Shown piece after piece: positions 1 through 8,766 of a DNA stretch of 64,000 nt (positions are counted from its first letter, which is position 1; the number at the start of each line of letters is the position of its first letter). The DNA is from Psychromonas sp030397575 (GTDB lineage Bacteria > Pseudomonadota > Gammaproteobacteria > Enterobacterales > Psychromonadaceae), in NCBI RefSeq assembly GCF_046250175.1, contig NZ_CP176468.1; one strand, 5' to 3'. The translations under genes and the position numbers were made by a program. Under the pieces are notes generated by a model. The model was given only the letters and a program-made list of their open reading frames with translations. It was not told the origin of the DNA and searched no databases.

Positions 1-788
1 GGCAGAAGTTGAAAGGTTTTGTATTTGGTGCAGGACAAACTATCGTCTTAGTGGTGACACTGTTAAATGTGGTTAACTCAATTGGTATGGATGGGAGTTT
101 TGGCCATCAAGATACTGAAGGCTCTGTATTAAGTAAAATTGCACAAACTATTACACCGGTACTTTCACCTTTAGGAATCAATGAGCAAAACTGGCCTGCG
201 ACGGTGGGTATCGTAACGGGTATCTTTGCTAAAGAAGCAGTGGTAGGCACCTTAAATAGCCTGTATGACAATGAAGTCCGTGAGGAGGAAGAGGCATTAA
301 GTTTATTAGAAAAATTATCTGTTGCTGTAGCCACCATTCCAGAAAATTTAATGGGTATTGATATCAGTGACCCACTAGGCATTAATGTCGGAGAATTAGA
401 AGACTTAACGCTTGCAGCTGAAGAGCAAGGCGTTGACTTAACTATTTACACAAATATTCAACAGGCTTTTGTTAGCCAGCAAGCTGCTTTTGCTTATTTG
501 CTGTTCATCTTGCTTTATGCTCCTTGTGCGGCGGCAATGGGGGCGATAGTCAGAGAGGTGGGAATGAACTGGGCACGTTTTGTGGCTATTTGGTCTACTG
601 GTATTGCTTATATCGTTGCCGTTGTTTATTACCAAATAGCTACTATTGCTGCGCACCCAATACTTAGCTTTACTTATTTATCGAGCGCTATCTTAATCAT
701 TGTGGGGGCTATATATGCCCTAAGAAATAAAGGCAATTTATTACTAAAATGCAGTTCTCGCGAGCAACAAAAGTGGGTTAGAGCATGA
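1..788 (+). CDS. feoB: Ferrous iron transporter FeoB, C-terminal part (5' truncated by window edge)
   Basis: The reading frame is open from the window edge (first full codon at base 3), so only about 260 residues of the membrane domain are present; the N-terminal GTPase domain lies outside. FeoB imports Fe2+ across the inner membrane. The visible part holds the FeoB C-terminal core around PATVGIVTGIFAKEAVVGTL and the late membrane helix region with LLYAPCAAAMGAIVRE, both typical of the family. A TTG near base 9 is an internal codon and not the start. The stop overlaps the feoC start (ATGA, 785-788), so the two are translationally coupled. No Fur site can be seen because the promoter is upstream of the window. 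Confidence 0.95.
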   Translation, partial: QKLKGFVFGAGQTIVLVVTLLNVVNSIGMDGSFGHQDTEGSVLSKIAQTITPVLSPLGINEQNWPATVGIVTGIFAKEAVVGTLNSLYDNEVREEEEALSLLEKLSVAVATIPENLMGIDISDPLGINVGELEDLTLAAEEQGVDLTIYTNIQQAFVSQQAAFAYLLFILLYAPCAAAMGAIVREVGMNWARFVAIWSTGIAYIVAVVYYQIATIAAHPILSFTYLSSAILIIVGAIYALRNKGNLLLKCSSREQQKWVRA

Positions 789-1015
789 TATTAAAACGTT
801 TATCAAATTATATAGAAACTCATCAATATGTCGCAGAGAGTCGTTTATTAACGACCTTTCATATCAGTCGAGAAGGTGTTGCGCCGATGTTAGCGATATT
901 GATGAAAAGAGGACATATTCAAAAGATAGTGAATAGTCGGGGTGATAAGTTAAGTGCACAAATATTTTATACTTGGCAAAAAGATAAAGTGATTCCATTA
1001 GTCACATTTGTATAA
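785..1015 (+). CDS. feoC: FeoC-like winged-helix protein
   Basis: A 76-residue protein whose start codon overlaps the feoB stop (ATGA). It has the small winged-helix shape of FeoC: an N-terminal helical segment, a SREGVAPMLAILMKRGHI recognition-helix region and a short beta wing. FeoC is the accessory or regulatory protein of the Feo system and in Klebsiella binds an Fe-S cluster through wing cysteines. This copy contains no cysteine at all, so it cannot ligate a cluster that way. Position directly behind feoB and the fold signature support the call. It is probably a FeoB-stability or DNA-binding accessory factor. Confidence 0.85.
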   Translation: MILKRLSNYIETHQYVAESRLLTTFHISREGVAPMLAILMKRGHIQKIVNSRGDKLSAQIFYTWQKDKVIPLVTFV

Positions 1016-1076
1016 GTTGTCGTTTATTTTTCAAACAATTTTTTTGTGAAACTTCAAATAATGCTTATGCAACAAG

Positions 1077-1110
1077 TACCTGATGCCAGAAATGGTTCAG
1101 GTATTTTTTT
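1077..1110 (+). terminator. Rho-independent terminator of feo operon
   Basis: Stem arms TACCTGA (1077-1083) and TCAGGTA (1097-1103), extended inside by CCA/TGG with a GAAA-type loop, followed by a run of seven T. It sits 62 bases after the feoC stop and closes the feo transcription unit before rlmN. Confidence 0.9.
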
Positions 1111-1199
1111 AGTTAAAATTTGTGACTAGCATCGGGTATTCAAAATATGTACAATCCCCCTCCGAATTTATACCAGAATTAGTCTAGTTGAGGCATCGC

Positions 1200-2318
1200 A
1201 TGAGTCAGAAAAAAGTAAACCTATTAGATCTAAACCGTCAAGGTTTACGCGATTTTTTCACTGAAATGGGTGAAAAACCGTTTCGTACAGAACAAGTAAT
1301 GAAATGGATCTACCATTTTGGTTGTGATGATTTCGATCAAATGACCAACATCAATAAAGCATTGCGTGAAAAATTAAAGCAACGTGCTGAAATTGTTGCA
1401 CCTGAAGTAAAAGTAGAGCAACGCAGTGAAGATGGCACCATTAAATGGGCAATGACACTGGGTGACCAAGAAGTTGAAACCGTTTATATTCCTGAAAAAG
1501 ACCGCGCGACCTTATGTGTATCTTCTCAGGTAGGTTGTGCATTGGCATGTGATTTCTGTTCAACTGCACAACAAGGTTTTAACCGCAACTTAACGGTATC
1601 TGAAATTATTGGTCAGGTGTGGCGTGCGGCTAAAATTATTGGTGTAATGGGGGAAAGTGGTCAACGTCCAATTACTAACGTAGTAATGATGGGAATGGGT
1701 GAACCATTACTTAACTTAAATAACGTGATTCCAGCAATGGAGTTAATGTTAGACGATTTAGGTTATGCGTTATCTAAACGTCGTGTGACTTTATCTACAT
1801 CAGGTGTTGTTCCTGCATTAGATATCTTAGGTGACCGTATTGATGTGGCATTAGCTATCTCATTACATGCGCCAAATGATAAATTGCGTTCTAAAATGAT
1901 GCCAATTAACGATAAATACGATATCGCTGACTTCTTAGCGGGTGTTAAACGTTATGTTGCAAAATCAAATGCAAACCGCGGTAAAGTAACGGTTGAGTAT
2001 TTACTGCTGGATCACGTGAACGACTCAACAGATCAAGCACATGAGCTTGCACACCTGTTAAAAGATACGCCGTGTAAGATTAACTTAATTCCGTTTAATC
2101 CTTTCCCTGGTAATGATTACACTAAACCAAGTAACAGTCGTGTTGACCGTTTTAATAAAGTGTTGATGGAATACGGTTATACAGTGATCGTTCGTAAAAC
2201 ACGTGGTGATGATATTGATGCAGCATGTGGACAGTTAGTGGGGGACGTAATTGACCGTACTAAGCGTACTATGAACAAACGTAAACACGGTGAAAACATT
2301 AATATTCAACAAAGTTAA
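1200..2318 (+). CDS. rlmN: Dual-specificity rRNA/tRNA adenine-C2 methyltransferase RlmN
   Basis: Radical-SAM enzyme that makes m2A2503 in 23S rRNA and m2A37 in some tRNAs. I place the start at ATG 1200 (372 aa) because GAGG lies seven bases upstream; a TTG at 1188 would add four residues but has no better site. The radical-SAM cysteines appear as CALACDFC, followed by GMGEPL, the SAM-binding glycine motif. The conserved resolving cysteine lies near the C-terminus in AACGQL. Length matches the family (about 370-390 aa). It begins the widely conserved rlmN-pilW-rodZ-ispG-hisS order. A perfect inverted repeat follows the gene. Confidence 0.97.
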   Translation: MSQKKVNLLDLNRQGLRDFFTEMGEKPFRTEQVMKWIYHFGCDDFDQMTNINKALREKLKQRAEIVAPEVKVEQRSEDGTIKWAMTLGDQEVETVYIPEKDRATLCVSSQVGCALACDFCSTAQQGFNRNLTVSEIIGQVWRAAKIIGVMGESGQRPITNVVMMGMGEPLLNLNNVIPAMELMLDDLGYALSKRRVTLSTSGVVPALDILGDRIDVALAISLHAPNDKLRSKMMPINDKYDIADFLAGVKRYVAKSNANRGKVTVEYLLLDHVNDSTDQAHELAHLLKDTPCKINLIPFNPFPGNDYTKPSNSRVDRFNKVLMEYGYTVIVRKTRGDDIDAACGQLVGDVIDRTKRTMNKRKHGENINIQQS

Positions 2319-2334
2319 TCCTCTTTAAAATCAG

Positions 2335-2372
2335 ACTGTTCTTGGGTAAATAGATCAAAATCCAAGAACAGT
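2335..2372. repeat. Perfect 11-bp inverted repeat after rlmN
   Basis: Arms ACTGTTCTTGG (2335-2345) and CCAAGAACAGT (2362-2372) with a 16-base loop, then TTAAAAAAAA. It lacks a T-tract on the + strand, so it is not a standard terminator for rlmN. It may stall polymerase, protect the rlmN 3' end or separate rlmN from pilW. Confidence 0.7.
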
Positions 2373-2462
2373 TAAAAAAAACATGCATCCGGCCTCAAGT
2401 TACTTCACAATAGGGGAACTTGAAATAATTTTCCTGCACGACTATTAGCGCCTGAGGAATGT

Positions 2463-3248
2463 ATGCGATTTATCTTTATAATTTTATCATCTATTTTTTT
2501 TATCTCTGCTTGTGTATCAAGTGAAACTGTCACTACCTTAAACAATCCTAAAGGGCAGAAAATGGCTTTTGACCCAGAAGGGGCTGCCGATACACGTATT
2601 AAACTTGCCCTCGTGTATATTGAAAATGAACAGATGCAGCAAGCCAAAGAGAACTTAGACAAAGCTTTATCTTATCAACCTGATAGTGCAAAAGTGCATC
2701 GTATATTTGCCTATTATTATGAGAAGGTACAAGAGAATAAAAAAGCAGAAGAGTTCTACAAAGAAGCCATTTCCTTAGATGCTAGCAACGGTGATACTTA
2801 TCATAACTACGGTACATTTTTGTGTGGTCAAGCGCGTTATGACGAAGCGGATGCTGCTTTCTTAAAAGCAATTTCCGCCCCAAAATATACTCGTGTTGCG
2901 CGTACTTATGCGAATGCTGCTATTTGCTCTGAAAAGGCCGGTTTCAATGAAAAAGCGATTTTCTATTATCAATATGCATTAGCGCATAGTCCTAAAAGTA
3001 ATGAGATTAATTTATCTTTAGCAAAACTCAACATTACCGAAAAAAATTATAAAGAAGCGATATTAAACCTATTTTCTTTCCAAAAAGCGTCGGACGCTAC
3101 TGCTGAAAGTCTATGGCAATGGATTCGTTTGAGTTATGCTACTGGGAAAGAAAATAGTTTAGAGCGATATTCTGAGCAACTATTAACGCAATTTCCCGAG
3201 TCTCAACAAGCGTTAGACTATTTGACTAATAAGCATCACAATATTTAA
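2463..3248 (+). CDS. pilW: Type IV pilus biogenesis/stability lipoprotein PilW (PilF)
   Basis: 261-residue outer-membrane pilotin with tetratricopeptide repeats that is needed for PilQ secretin assembly and pilus stability. The N-terminus is a lipoprotein signal (MRFIFIILSSIFFISAC, lipid Cys at residue 17). At least four TPR-like helix pairs follow between residues 45 and 200, seen in the recurring Ala/Tyr/Pro spacing (for example IENEQMQQAKENLDKALSY). It sits between rlmN and rodZ, the usual place in gammaproteobacteria, and a GAGGA site precedes the ATG. The stop is 13 bases before the rodZ start. Confidence 0.93.
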   Translation: MRFIFIILSSIFFISACVSSETVTTLNNPKGQKMAFDPEGAADTRIKLALVYIENEQMQQAKENLDKALSYQPDSAKVHRIFAYYYEKVQENKKAEEFYKEAISLDASNGDTYHNYGTFLCGQARYDEADAAFLKAISAPKYTRVARTYANAAICSEKAGFNEKAIFYYQYALAHSPKSNEINLSLAKLNITEKNYKEAILNLFSFQKASDATAESLWQWIRLSYATGKENSLERYSEQLLTQFPESQQALDYLTNKHHNI

Positions 3249-3261
3249 CACTAAGTTGATA

Positions 3262-3849
3262 ATGGACACTGTAATGACTCTTGATCAAGCCTTAAAAGAA
3301 CACCGTATAGCCGCCAATTTCTCCGTAGAAGAGCTCGCGTTAAAACTCAACTTAAAAGCCTCTGTGGTAAATGACATTGAAAATGACTTAGAGCTGCTGA
3401 TAGCAGATAAACGTTATCCTGTTATCTACCTTCGTGGCTACTTAGCCAATTATGCAAAAGCGGTGCAATTAGCAGAAATAGAATCATTTTCTGAATATCA
3501 ACAACTCAGCATACCGTCAAGATCAAACAACACACTAAGCAATCCCTATTTATTAAGTACCAAGAAAAAATCATCTAATAAATTTGGCTGGTTTATTTTA
3601 ATTGTATTTATTGCCGCGATTGCAGGTACTATTTCTGAATGGGATAATATAGTTGATGCGTTATATACAGAGACTTCAGTGGATACTGAAAACATTCACA
3701 TGCGCTTACCTGACCCTGAACATACCAACTTGATTGACCCACTTAACCAACAAGCTATGCCAGCTACAGAAGAGACTCCTACGGCCGTTGCTGAGCCTGA
3801 TGTTTCAGCTAGCGAAGTAGAAAGTGCAACTGAAGCCGCGCCCGAATAA
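3262..3849 (+). CDS. rodZ: Cytoskeletal cell-shape protein RodZ, short form
   Basis: 195 residues. An N-terminal helix-turn-helix (HTH_25) of about 75 residues runs from MTLDQALKEHR to NYAKAVQLAE. A single membrane helix (FGWFILIVFIAAIAGTI) lies at about residues 110-130, and an acidic Pro/Ala/Glu-rich tail ends in AAPE. RodZ links the MreB filament to the envelope. E. coli RodZ is 337 aa and carries a periplasmic DUF4115 domain; here the protein stops before such a domain and I find no continuation in another frame downstream. ATG 3262 is chosen over the TTG at 3256; ATG 3274 is also possible. Its position between pilW and ispG is the conserved one. Confidence 0.85.
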   Translation: MDTVMTLDQALKEHRIAANFSVEELALKLNLKASVVNDIENDLELLIADKRYPVIYLRGYLANYAKAVQLAEIESFSEYQQLSIPSRSNNTLSNPYLLSTKKKSSNKFGWFILIVFIAAIAGTISEWDNIVDALYTETSVDTENIHMRLPDPEHTNLIDPLNQQAMPATEETPTAVAEPDVSASEVESATEAAPE

Positions 3850-4014
3850 GAACAAGTTAGCACTTGCAGGGGTTCGATGATTTCATTTAAAATCATTTCA
3901 TTAGCGTTGACGTTTCGTTAATAAATCATTTGAACTTTATTGGTTTCAACGAATCAATTTAATGTAAAATAACCTTGTGATTTAGAAGTGGCATTAAAAG
4001 TGGCGTTTTCATTG

Positions 4015-4033
4015 ACTTAATTATTAATTAAGT
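4015..4033. repeat. AT-rich perfect palindrome upstream of ispG
   Basis: ACTTAATTATTAATTAAGT: two 9-base arms around a central T, about 100 bases before the ispG start within the 286-base rodZ-ispG gap. It could be a regulator site or a chance AT palindrome. Confidence 0.45.
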
Positions 4034-4135
4034 AAAACCCAAAACACTTCTCCATTAACGTTACATTCGTCATAAAATAATTATATGTAATGCATTGATT
4101 ATTATTCGATCTTTAACTTTTTAAGAGTAAATACA

Positions 4136-5245
4136 ATGAGCCATACCTCTCCAATTAAACGCCGCGACTCTAAACAGATCATGGTGGGCAATGTCCCTGT
4201 GGGTGGCGGTGCGCCGATTACCGTTCAATCGATGACTAATACATTGACCACGGACGTTGAGGCAACGGTTGCACAAATTAAACGATTAGAAGCTGTGGGT
4301 GCTGATATGGTGCGCGTTTCTATTCCAACGATGAATGCTGCGGAAGCATTCAGAGAAATTAAAAAACAATGTGATATTCCATTAATTGCTGATATTCATT
4401 TTGACTATCGTATCGCCTTAAAAGTGGCAGAATACGGTGTTGATTGTTTACGAATTAACCCTGGTAATATCGGTAATGAACAACGTATTCGCAGTGTAGT
4501 GGATTGTGCACGAGATAATAATATTCCAATTCGAATTGGTGTTAATGGCGGTTCATTGGAAGCAGATATTCAAGAAAAGTACGGTGAGCCAACAGCGCAA
4601 GCATTAGTTGACTCTGCACTACGTCATGTAGATATATTAGACCGTCTGAACTTTGACCAATTCAAAGTCAGCGTAAAAGCTTCTGATGCATTGTTGGCCG
4701 TAGAGTCATACCAATTATTAGCTCAACAGATCGTTCAGCCATTACACCTTGGTATTACCGAAGCAGGTGGCTTACGTAGTGGCAGTGTTAAATCTGCGGT
4801 GGGTCTTGGTATGCTTTTATCGCAAGGTATTGGCGATACATTGCGTGTATCATTAGCGGCAGACCCAGTGGAAGAGATCAAGGTTGGGTTTGATATCCTT
4901 AAATCATTACGTATTCGTAGTCGCGGTATCAACTTTATTGCTTGTCCAACTTGTTCACGTCAAGAGTTTGATGTTATTGCAACCGTTAATGCACTAGAAG
5001 AACGTCTTGAAGATGTAGTGATGCCAATGGATGTGTCAATTATTGGTTGTGTAGTAAATGGACCGGGTGAGGCATTAGTCTCTGACTTAGGTATTACAGG
5101 CGGTAAAAACAAAAGTGGTTTCTATGAAGATGGTACACGTCAGCGTGACCGTTTTGATAATGATAAAGTGATTGACCAAATGGAAGCTAGAATTCGCGCG
5201 CGAATTAGCCGAAGTGATGAAAGCAACATTATTATTAAAAGCTAG
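4136..5245 (+). CDS. ispG: 4-hydroxy-3-methylbut-2-enyl diphosphate synthase (flavodoxin)
   Basis: 369 aa [4Fe-4S] enzyme of the MEP isoprenoid pathway that converts MEcPP to HMBPP using reduced flavodoxin or ferredoxin. Family hallmarks are the N-terminal TIM-barrel segment with ITVQSMTNT, then VRVSIPTMNAAEAF, IRIGVNGGSLE and GITEAGG. The cluster cysteines are in ACPTCSR and GCVVNGPGEA near the C-terminus. Length is normal. The start ATG has TAAGAG upstream. It lies in the conserved block between rodZ and hisS but is followed by its own terminator, so hisS is at least partly separate. Confidence 0.97.
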   Translation: MSHTSPIKRRDSKQIMVGNVPVGGGAPITVQSMTNTLTTDVEATVAQIKRLEAVGADMVRVSIPTMNAAEAFREIKKQCDIPLIADIHFDYRIALKVAEYGVDCLRINPGNIGNEQRIRSVVDCARDNNIPIRIGVNGGSLEADIQEKYGEPTAQALVDSALRHVDILDRLNFDQFKVSVKASDALLAVESYQLLAQQIVQPLHLGITEAGGLRSGSVKSAVGLGMLLSQGIGDTLRVSLAADPVEEIKVGFDILKSLRIRSRGINFIACPTCSRQEFDVIATVNALEERLEDVVMPMDVSIIGCVVNGPGEALVSDLGITGGKNKSGFYEDGTRQRDRFDNDKVIDQMEARIRARISRSDESNIIIKS

Positions 5246-5322
5246 TTGTTTAAAATGACGACAATAACGTTAACTGCTTAATATAAAATAAATATTAGTA
5301 AATAGTTTAATATTTTAGCCGA

Positions 5323-5354
5323 AGCCCAAATGTTTTGAATATTTGGGCTTTTTA
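5323..5354 (+). terminator. Rho-independent terminator after ispG
   Basis: Arms AGCCCAAAT (5323-5331) and ATTTGGGCT (5341-5349) with a nine-base loop, then TTTTA. It lies 78 bases beyond the ispG stop. Confidence 0.92.
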
Positions 5355-5485
5355 TTAGACTTTAAACGGGCAAAGCCGAGTTGTATTGTTCCATCTCACC
5401 GTAAACTTCCTTATAATGACTCTCAAATTTATTGAGAATACATCTTAAATGTATTTTTATTCATCGACAGAATTCGGAAATCATT

Positions 5486-6763
5486 GTGGCAAAGAAGATA
5501 CAAGCTATTCGTGGTATGAATGATACCCTTCCTGAGCAAACCCCAGTTTGGCAGAAACTAGAATCCTTAATTAGACAAACCGTGAGCAGTTACGGTTATT
5601 CTGAAATCCGTATGCCAATCGTAGAGAGTACACATCTTTTTAAACGTTCTATCGGTGAAGTCACTGATATCGTTGAAAAAGAGATGTACACCTTTGATGA
5701 CCGCAATGGTGATAGCTTAACGCTTCGCCCTGAAGGTACAGCATCTTGTGTGCGTGCGGGTAATGAGCATGGTTTATTATACAATCAAGAACGTAGAATG
5801 TGGTACATCGGTCCTATGTTTCGCCATGAACGTCCTCAAAAGGGGCGTTACCGTCAGTTCCATCAAGTAGGTATTGAAACTTTCGGCATGGCCACACCAG
5901 ATATCGATGCGGAAGTCATTTTATTATCTGCTCGCTTATGGAAAGCATTAGGTATTGAACAGCATGTTGAATTACAACTTAACTCATTAGGCAGCAATGA
6001 AGAACGTAATGCTTATAAAGAGAAATTAGTTGAATTCTTACAAGCGCATGAAGATCAATTAGATGAAGATAGTAAACGTCGGATGTTAACTAACCCATTA
6101 CGTGTGTTAGATAGTAAAAATGAAGGCGTACAAGCATTATTAGAAAATGCACCGAAACTATCGGATTATTTTGGTGACGAAACAGCTGAGCACTTTGCTA
6201 AAGTACAAGCTTATTTAGATGCTGCGGGTGTTAAGTACGTGATCAATGAACGTATTGTTCGTGGTTTAGATTACTACAACCGCACCGTATTTGAATGGGT
6301 AACATCAAGCCTTGGCTCTCAGGGAACTATTTGTGCTGGTGGTCGTTACGATGGATTAGTAGAACAACTTGGTGGTAAAGCAACACCTGCAGTTGGTTTT
6401 GCAATGGGCCTTGAACGTATTATCTTAATGCTAGAAACATTAGAGCTTAATGGTGATGTGAAAGGCGATGTTGATATCTACAGCATTCTAGTAGGTGAAA
6501 ACACCGATGTTGCTGGTTTCAAAGTGGCAGAGTTAGTGCGCGATCAATTACCTCACCTAAAAATGATGCATCACTGTGGCGCGGGTAACTTCAAAAAGCA
6601 GATGAAACGTGCAGATAAAAGTGGTGCGTCAGTAGCGTTGATTATCGGTGAAAGTGAATTAGAAGACGGCACAGTAACAATGAAAGATTTGCAGGGTAAT
6701 GCAGAACAAAAAACCGTTGCAATTGATAGCTTAGTTCAGGTATTACCTACCTACTTTGCATAA
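5486..6763 (+). CDS. hisS: Histidyl-tRNA synthetase
   Basis: Class II aminoacyl-tRNA synthetase that charges tRNA-His. The GTG at 5486 (AKKIQAIRGMND start, 425 aa) is preferred over the upstream ATG at 5432: it aligns with the E. coli N-terminus (424 aa) and has a GGA site 7-8 bases upstream. Motif 2 is RHERPQKGRYRQFHQ; the histidine-A motifs appear as RGLDYYNRTVFEW and GGRYDGL, and motif 3 is GFAMGLERI. The C-terminal anticodon-binding domain follows from about residue 325. It is followed at 37 bases by yfgM, as in E. coli. Confidence 0.97.
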   Translation: MAKKIQAIRGMNDTLPEQTPVWQKLESLIRQTVSSYGYSEIRMPIVESTHLFKRSIGEVTDIVEKEMYTFDDRNGDSLTLRPEGTASCVRAGNEHGLLYNQERRMWYIGPMFRHERPQKGRYRQFHQVGIETFGMATPDIDAEVILLSARLWKALGIEQHVELQLNSLGSNEERNAYKEKLVEFLQAHEDQLDEDSKRRMLTNPLRVLDSKNEGVQALLENAPKLSDYFGDETAEHFAKVQAYLDAAGVKYVINERIVRGLDYYNRTVFEWVTSSLGSQGTICAGGRYDGLVEQLGGKATPAVGFAMGLERIILMLETLELNGDVKGDVDIYSILVGENTDVAGFKVAELVRDQLPHLKMMHHCGAGNFKKQMKRADKSGASVALIIGESELEDGTVTMKDLQGNAEQKTVAIDSLVQVLPTYFA

Positions 6764-6800
6764 ATTATTCATCAAAATATAGAATAAGTAAGGAATACAC

Positions 6801-7475
6801 GTGGTTGATATTATCGAAGGTTACGAAACAGAAGAACAGCAAGTTGATGCCATTAAAAAATGGTGGAGTGATAACGGCACCATGCTCATCGTGGGTGCGG
6901 TAATCGGTTTAGCAGGTTTATGGGGATGGCGTTACTATGGTGAAAGCGTAACAGCTAGCCAAGAAAAAGCATCTATTGAATTTGCACAAGTATCTGAAAA
7001 ATTCAATGCTCAAGGTGAAGCGCACGATAGTAGTGAATTAAAACAGTTTGTTGCTGAAAACGAAGGCAATAACTACGCAACATTAGGTGCATTACTACTA
7101 GCTAAAGAAGCAGTAGATGCAGGTGATTTTGAGCTAGCTAAAACACAATTAACAGAGTTATTGGCAAGTAATGAATATGCGGCATTAACACCTATCATCG
7201 CATTACGTTTAGCGCGTGTTAGCGCTGAGTTGGGTGAATACGACGACGCATTAAGCACTTTGAACACGGTAGAAAATGAAGCCTTTTTAGTGAAAGTAAA
7301 TCAAACTAAAGGTGATATCTATCTAAAACAAGGTGATACAGACGCTGCTCGTTCTGCATATCAAACTGCTGTTGAAGCAAGTGAAGGGCGTGTCGATCCA
7401 GTATTGCAATTACAATTAAACGATTTAGCTGTAGAGAAAAAGGCAACAGCACCTAAATTAGATGACGCGCAATAA
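6801..7475 (+). CDS. yfgM: Periplasmic chaperone/ancillary translocon protein YfgM
   Basis: 224 aa with a GTG start. A cytoplasmic N-terminus (EGYETEEQQVDAIKKWW) is followed by one membrane helix (about residues 28-47, MLIVGAVIGLAGLWGW) and a periplasmic TPR-like helical domain to the end. In E. coli YfgM sits at SecYEG with PpiD and assists outer-membrane protein folding. The neighbours hisS and bamB and the DNGT-W opening are diagnostic for the family. The 14-base gap to bamB suggests co-transcription. Confidence 0.92.
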   Translation: MVDIIEGYETEEQQVDAIKKWWSDNGTMLIVGAVIGLAGLWGWRYYGESVTASQEKASIEFAQVSEKFNAQGEAHDSSELKQFVAENEGNNYATLGALLLAKEAVDAGDFELAKTQLTELLASNEYAALTPIIALRLARVSAELGEYDDALSTLNTVENEAFLVKVNQTKGDIYLKQGDTDAARSAYQTAVEASEGRVDPVLQLQLNDLAVEKKATAPKLDDAQ

Positions 7476-7489
7476 ACTGAGATAAAATC

Positions 7490-8689
7490 ATGATTAAATG
7501 GGTTAAAAATATCACCGTTATTGCTACCAGTGCTGTTGTGTTAAGTGGCTGTTCTATTTTTAGCGGTGACGAAGATGTGGTAGTAATGGCTGAATTGCCA
7601 GTGTTTGAAGCAACTTACAAACCACAAATAGCATGGTCAACTAGTATCGGTGATGGCGTGGATAAATATTATTCACAACTACAACCTGCTGTAGATGATA
7701 ATGCAGTTTATGTTGCTGCGCGAGATGGTGAAGTGGCTGCTTTTTCTGTTAAGAAAGGAAAAGAACTTTGGTCGATTGACCTAGATGATCATAAATCTAA
7801 CGAATTTAATCGCTCTGCTCGTATATCAGGTGGTATCGGCATAGATTTCGACACACTTTATGTTGGTACTGAAAATGCACAAGTATTTGCCATTGATAAA
7901 GAAAAAGGCGACATCAAATGGGTAAGTGAAGTCACCGGTGAGGTGATTGCACAGCCTGTTTATGACAGTGGCTTAGTCGTAATCCATACTTCTCGTGGTG
8001 ATCTCGTTGCATTAGACAGCGATACCGGTGAACAACGTTGGGCATTGCCTAACGCACAACCTCGATTAACATTACGTAGTAGTGCAACTCCAAGTATTTC
8101 ACAAGGTGGGGTTATCTACGGACGCGCTGATGGTTATGTTTCAGCAGCATTATTAGAAACTGGTCAGCCTCTGTGGCAATTACCAGCGGCACGAGCTTAT
8201 GGTGCAACTGAACTAGATCGCATAGCTGACGCAGATATGAAACCGGTGATTGTTAATGGTACCGTTTACGCATTGGCTTATAATGGTAATCTAGTGGCTA
8301 TCGACCTGTTAAAAGGTGAGCAGTTATGGGCTAAGCCTTATTCTGGTTACAATGATATTAGTGTTGCTGGCCGTGATATTTACCTTACAGATTATCGAGG
8401 TTATGTATTTTCAATTAACCGTAGCAACGGCGAGCAAAATTGGTCTAATAAGCAACTTGCTTATCGTAATCTAACCGGTGTAACAGTCGCGAATGACTTT
8501 ATTGTTGTTGGAGACGCTGAAGGTTATTTACACTGGATTGACCGTGAAACGGGGCAGTTTGTTGCACAACAAGAGTTAGATTCTGATGGGCTTTATATTG
8601 AGCCTGTTGCAACCTCGACTCATCTTTATTTACAAACACGTAGTGGTGATTTAATCGCCATTGAAAAACCGATTTTAAATGTAGAATAA
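7490..8689 (+). CDS. bamB: Outer-membrane protein assembly lipoprotein BamB
   Basis: 399-residue beta-propeller lipoprotein of the BAM complex that helps insert beta-barrel proteins. The signal peptide ends in the lipobox LSGC (lipid Cys at about residue 21). Repeated PQQ-like blades are visible as KGKELWSIDL, KGDIKWVSEV, TGEQRWALP, TGQPLWQLP, KGEQLWAKP and NGEQNWSNK. The order yfgM-bamB-der is conserved across gammaproteobacteria. A terminator-like hairpin separates it from der. Confidence 0.96.
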   Translation: MIKWVKNITVIATSAVVLSGCSIFSGDEDVVVMAELPVFEATYKPQIAWSTSIGDGVDKYYSQLQPAVDDNAVYVAARDGEVAAFSVKKGKELWSIDLDDHKSNEFNRSARISGGIGIDFDTLYVGTENAQVFAIDKEKGDIKWVSEVTGEVIAQPVYDSGLVVIHTSRGDLVALDSDTGEQRWALPNAQPRLTLRSSATPSISQGGVIYGRADGYVSAALLETGQPLWQLPAARAYGATELDRIADADMKPVIVNGTVYALAYNGNLVAIDLLKGEQLWAKPYSGYNDISVAGRDIYLTDYRGYVFSINRSNGEQNWSNKQLAYRNLTGVTVANDFIVVGDAEGYLHWIDRETGQFVAQQELDSDGLYIEPVATSTHLYLQTRSGDLIAIEKPILNVE

Positions 8690-8715
8690 TTTAATCGTTT
8701 TTTACGCTATACTGT

Positions 8716-8743
8716 AGCCCCTTGCTGTGCATGGGGCTTTTTT
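8716..8743 (+). terminator. Terminator between bamB and der
   Basis: Arms AGCCCC (8716-8721) and GGGGCT (8733-8738) with an 11-base loop, then six T. It lies 27 bases after the bamB stop and 24 bases before the der ATG, so der must rely on read-through or on a promoter inside bamB. Confidence 0.85.
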
Positions 8744-8766
8744 AGTTTTATAGGATTTCAAAATAT

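Noticed and set aside
3907..3935. Promoter with TTGACG upstream of ispG
   Set aside because: No acceptable -10 box at 16-18 bases.
3850..4135. Frameshifted continuation of RodZ (DUF4115) after the stop
   Set aside because: Plus frames past the stop show no DUF4115-like glycine/beta pattern and contain early stops.
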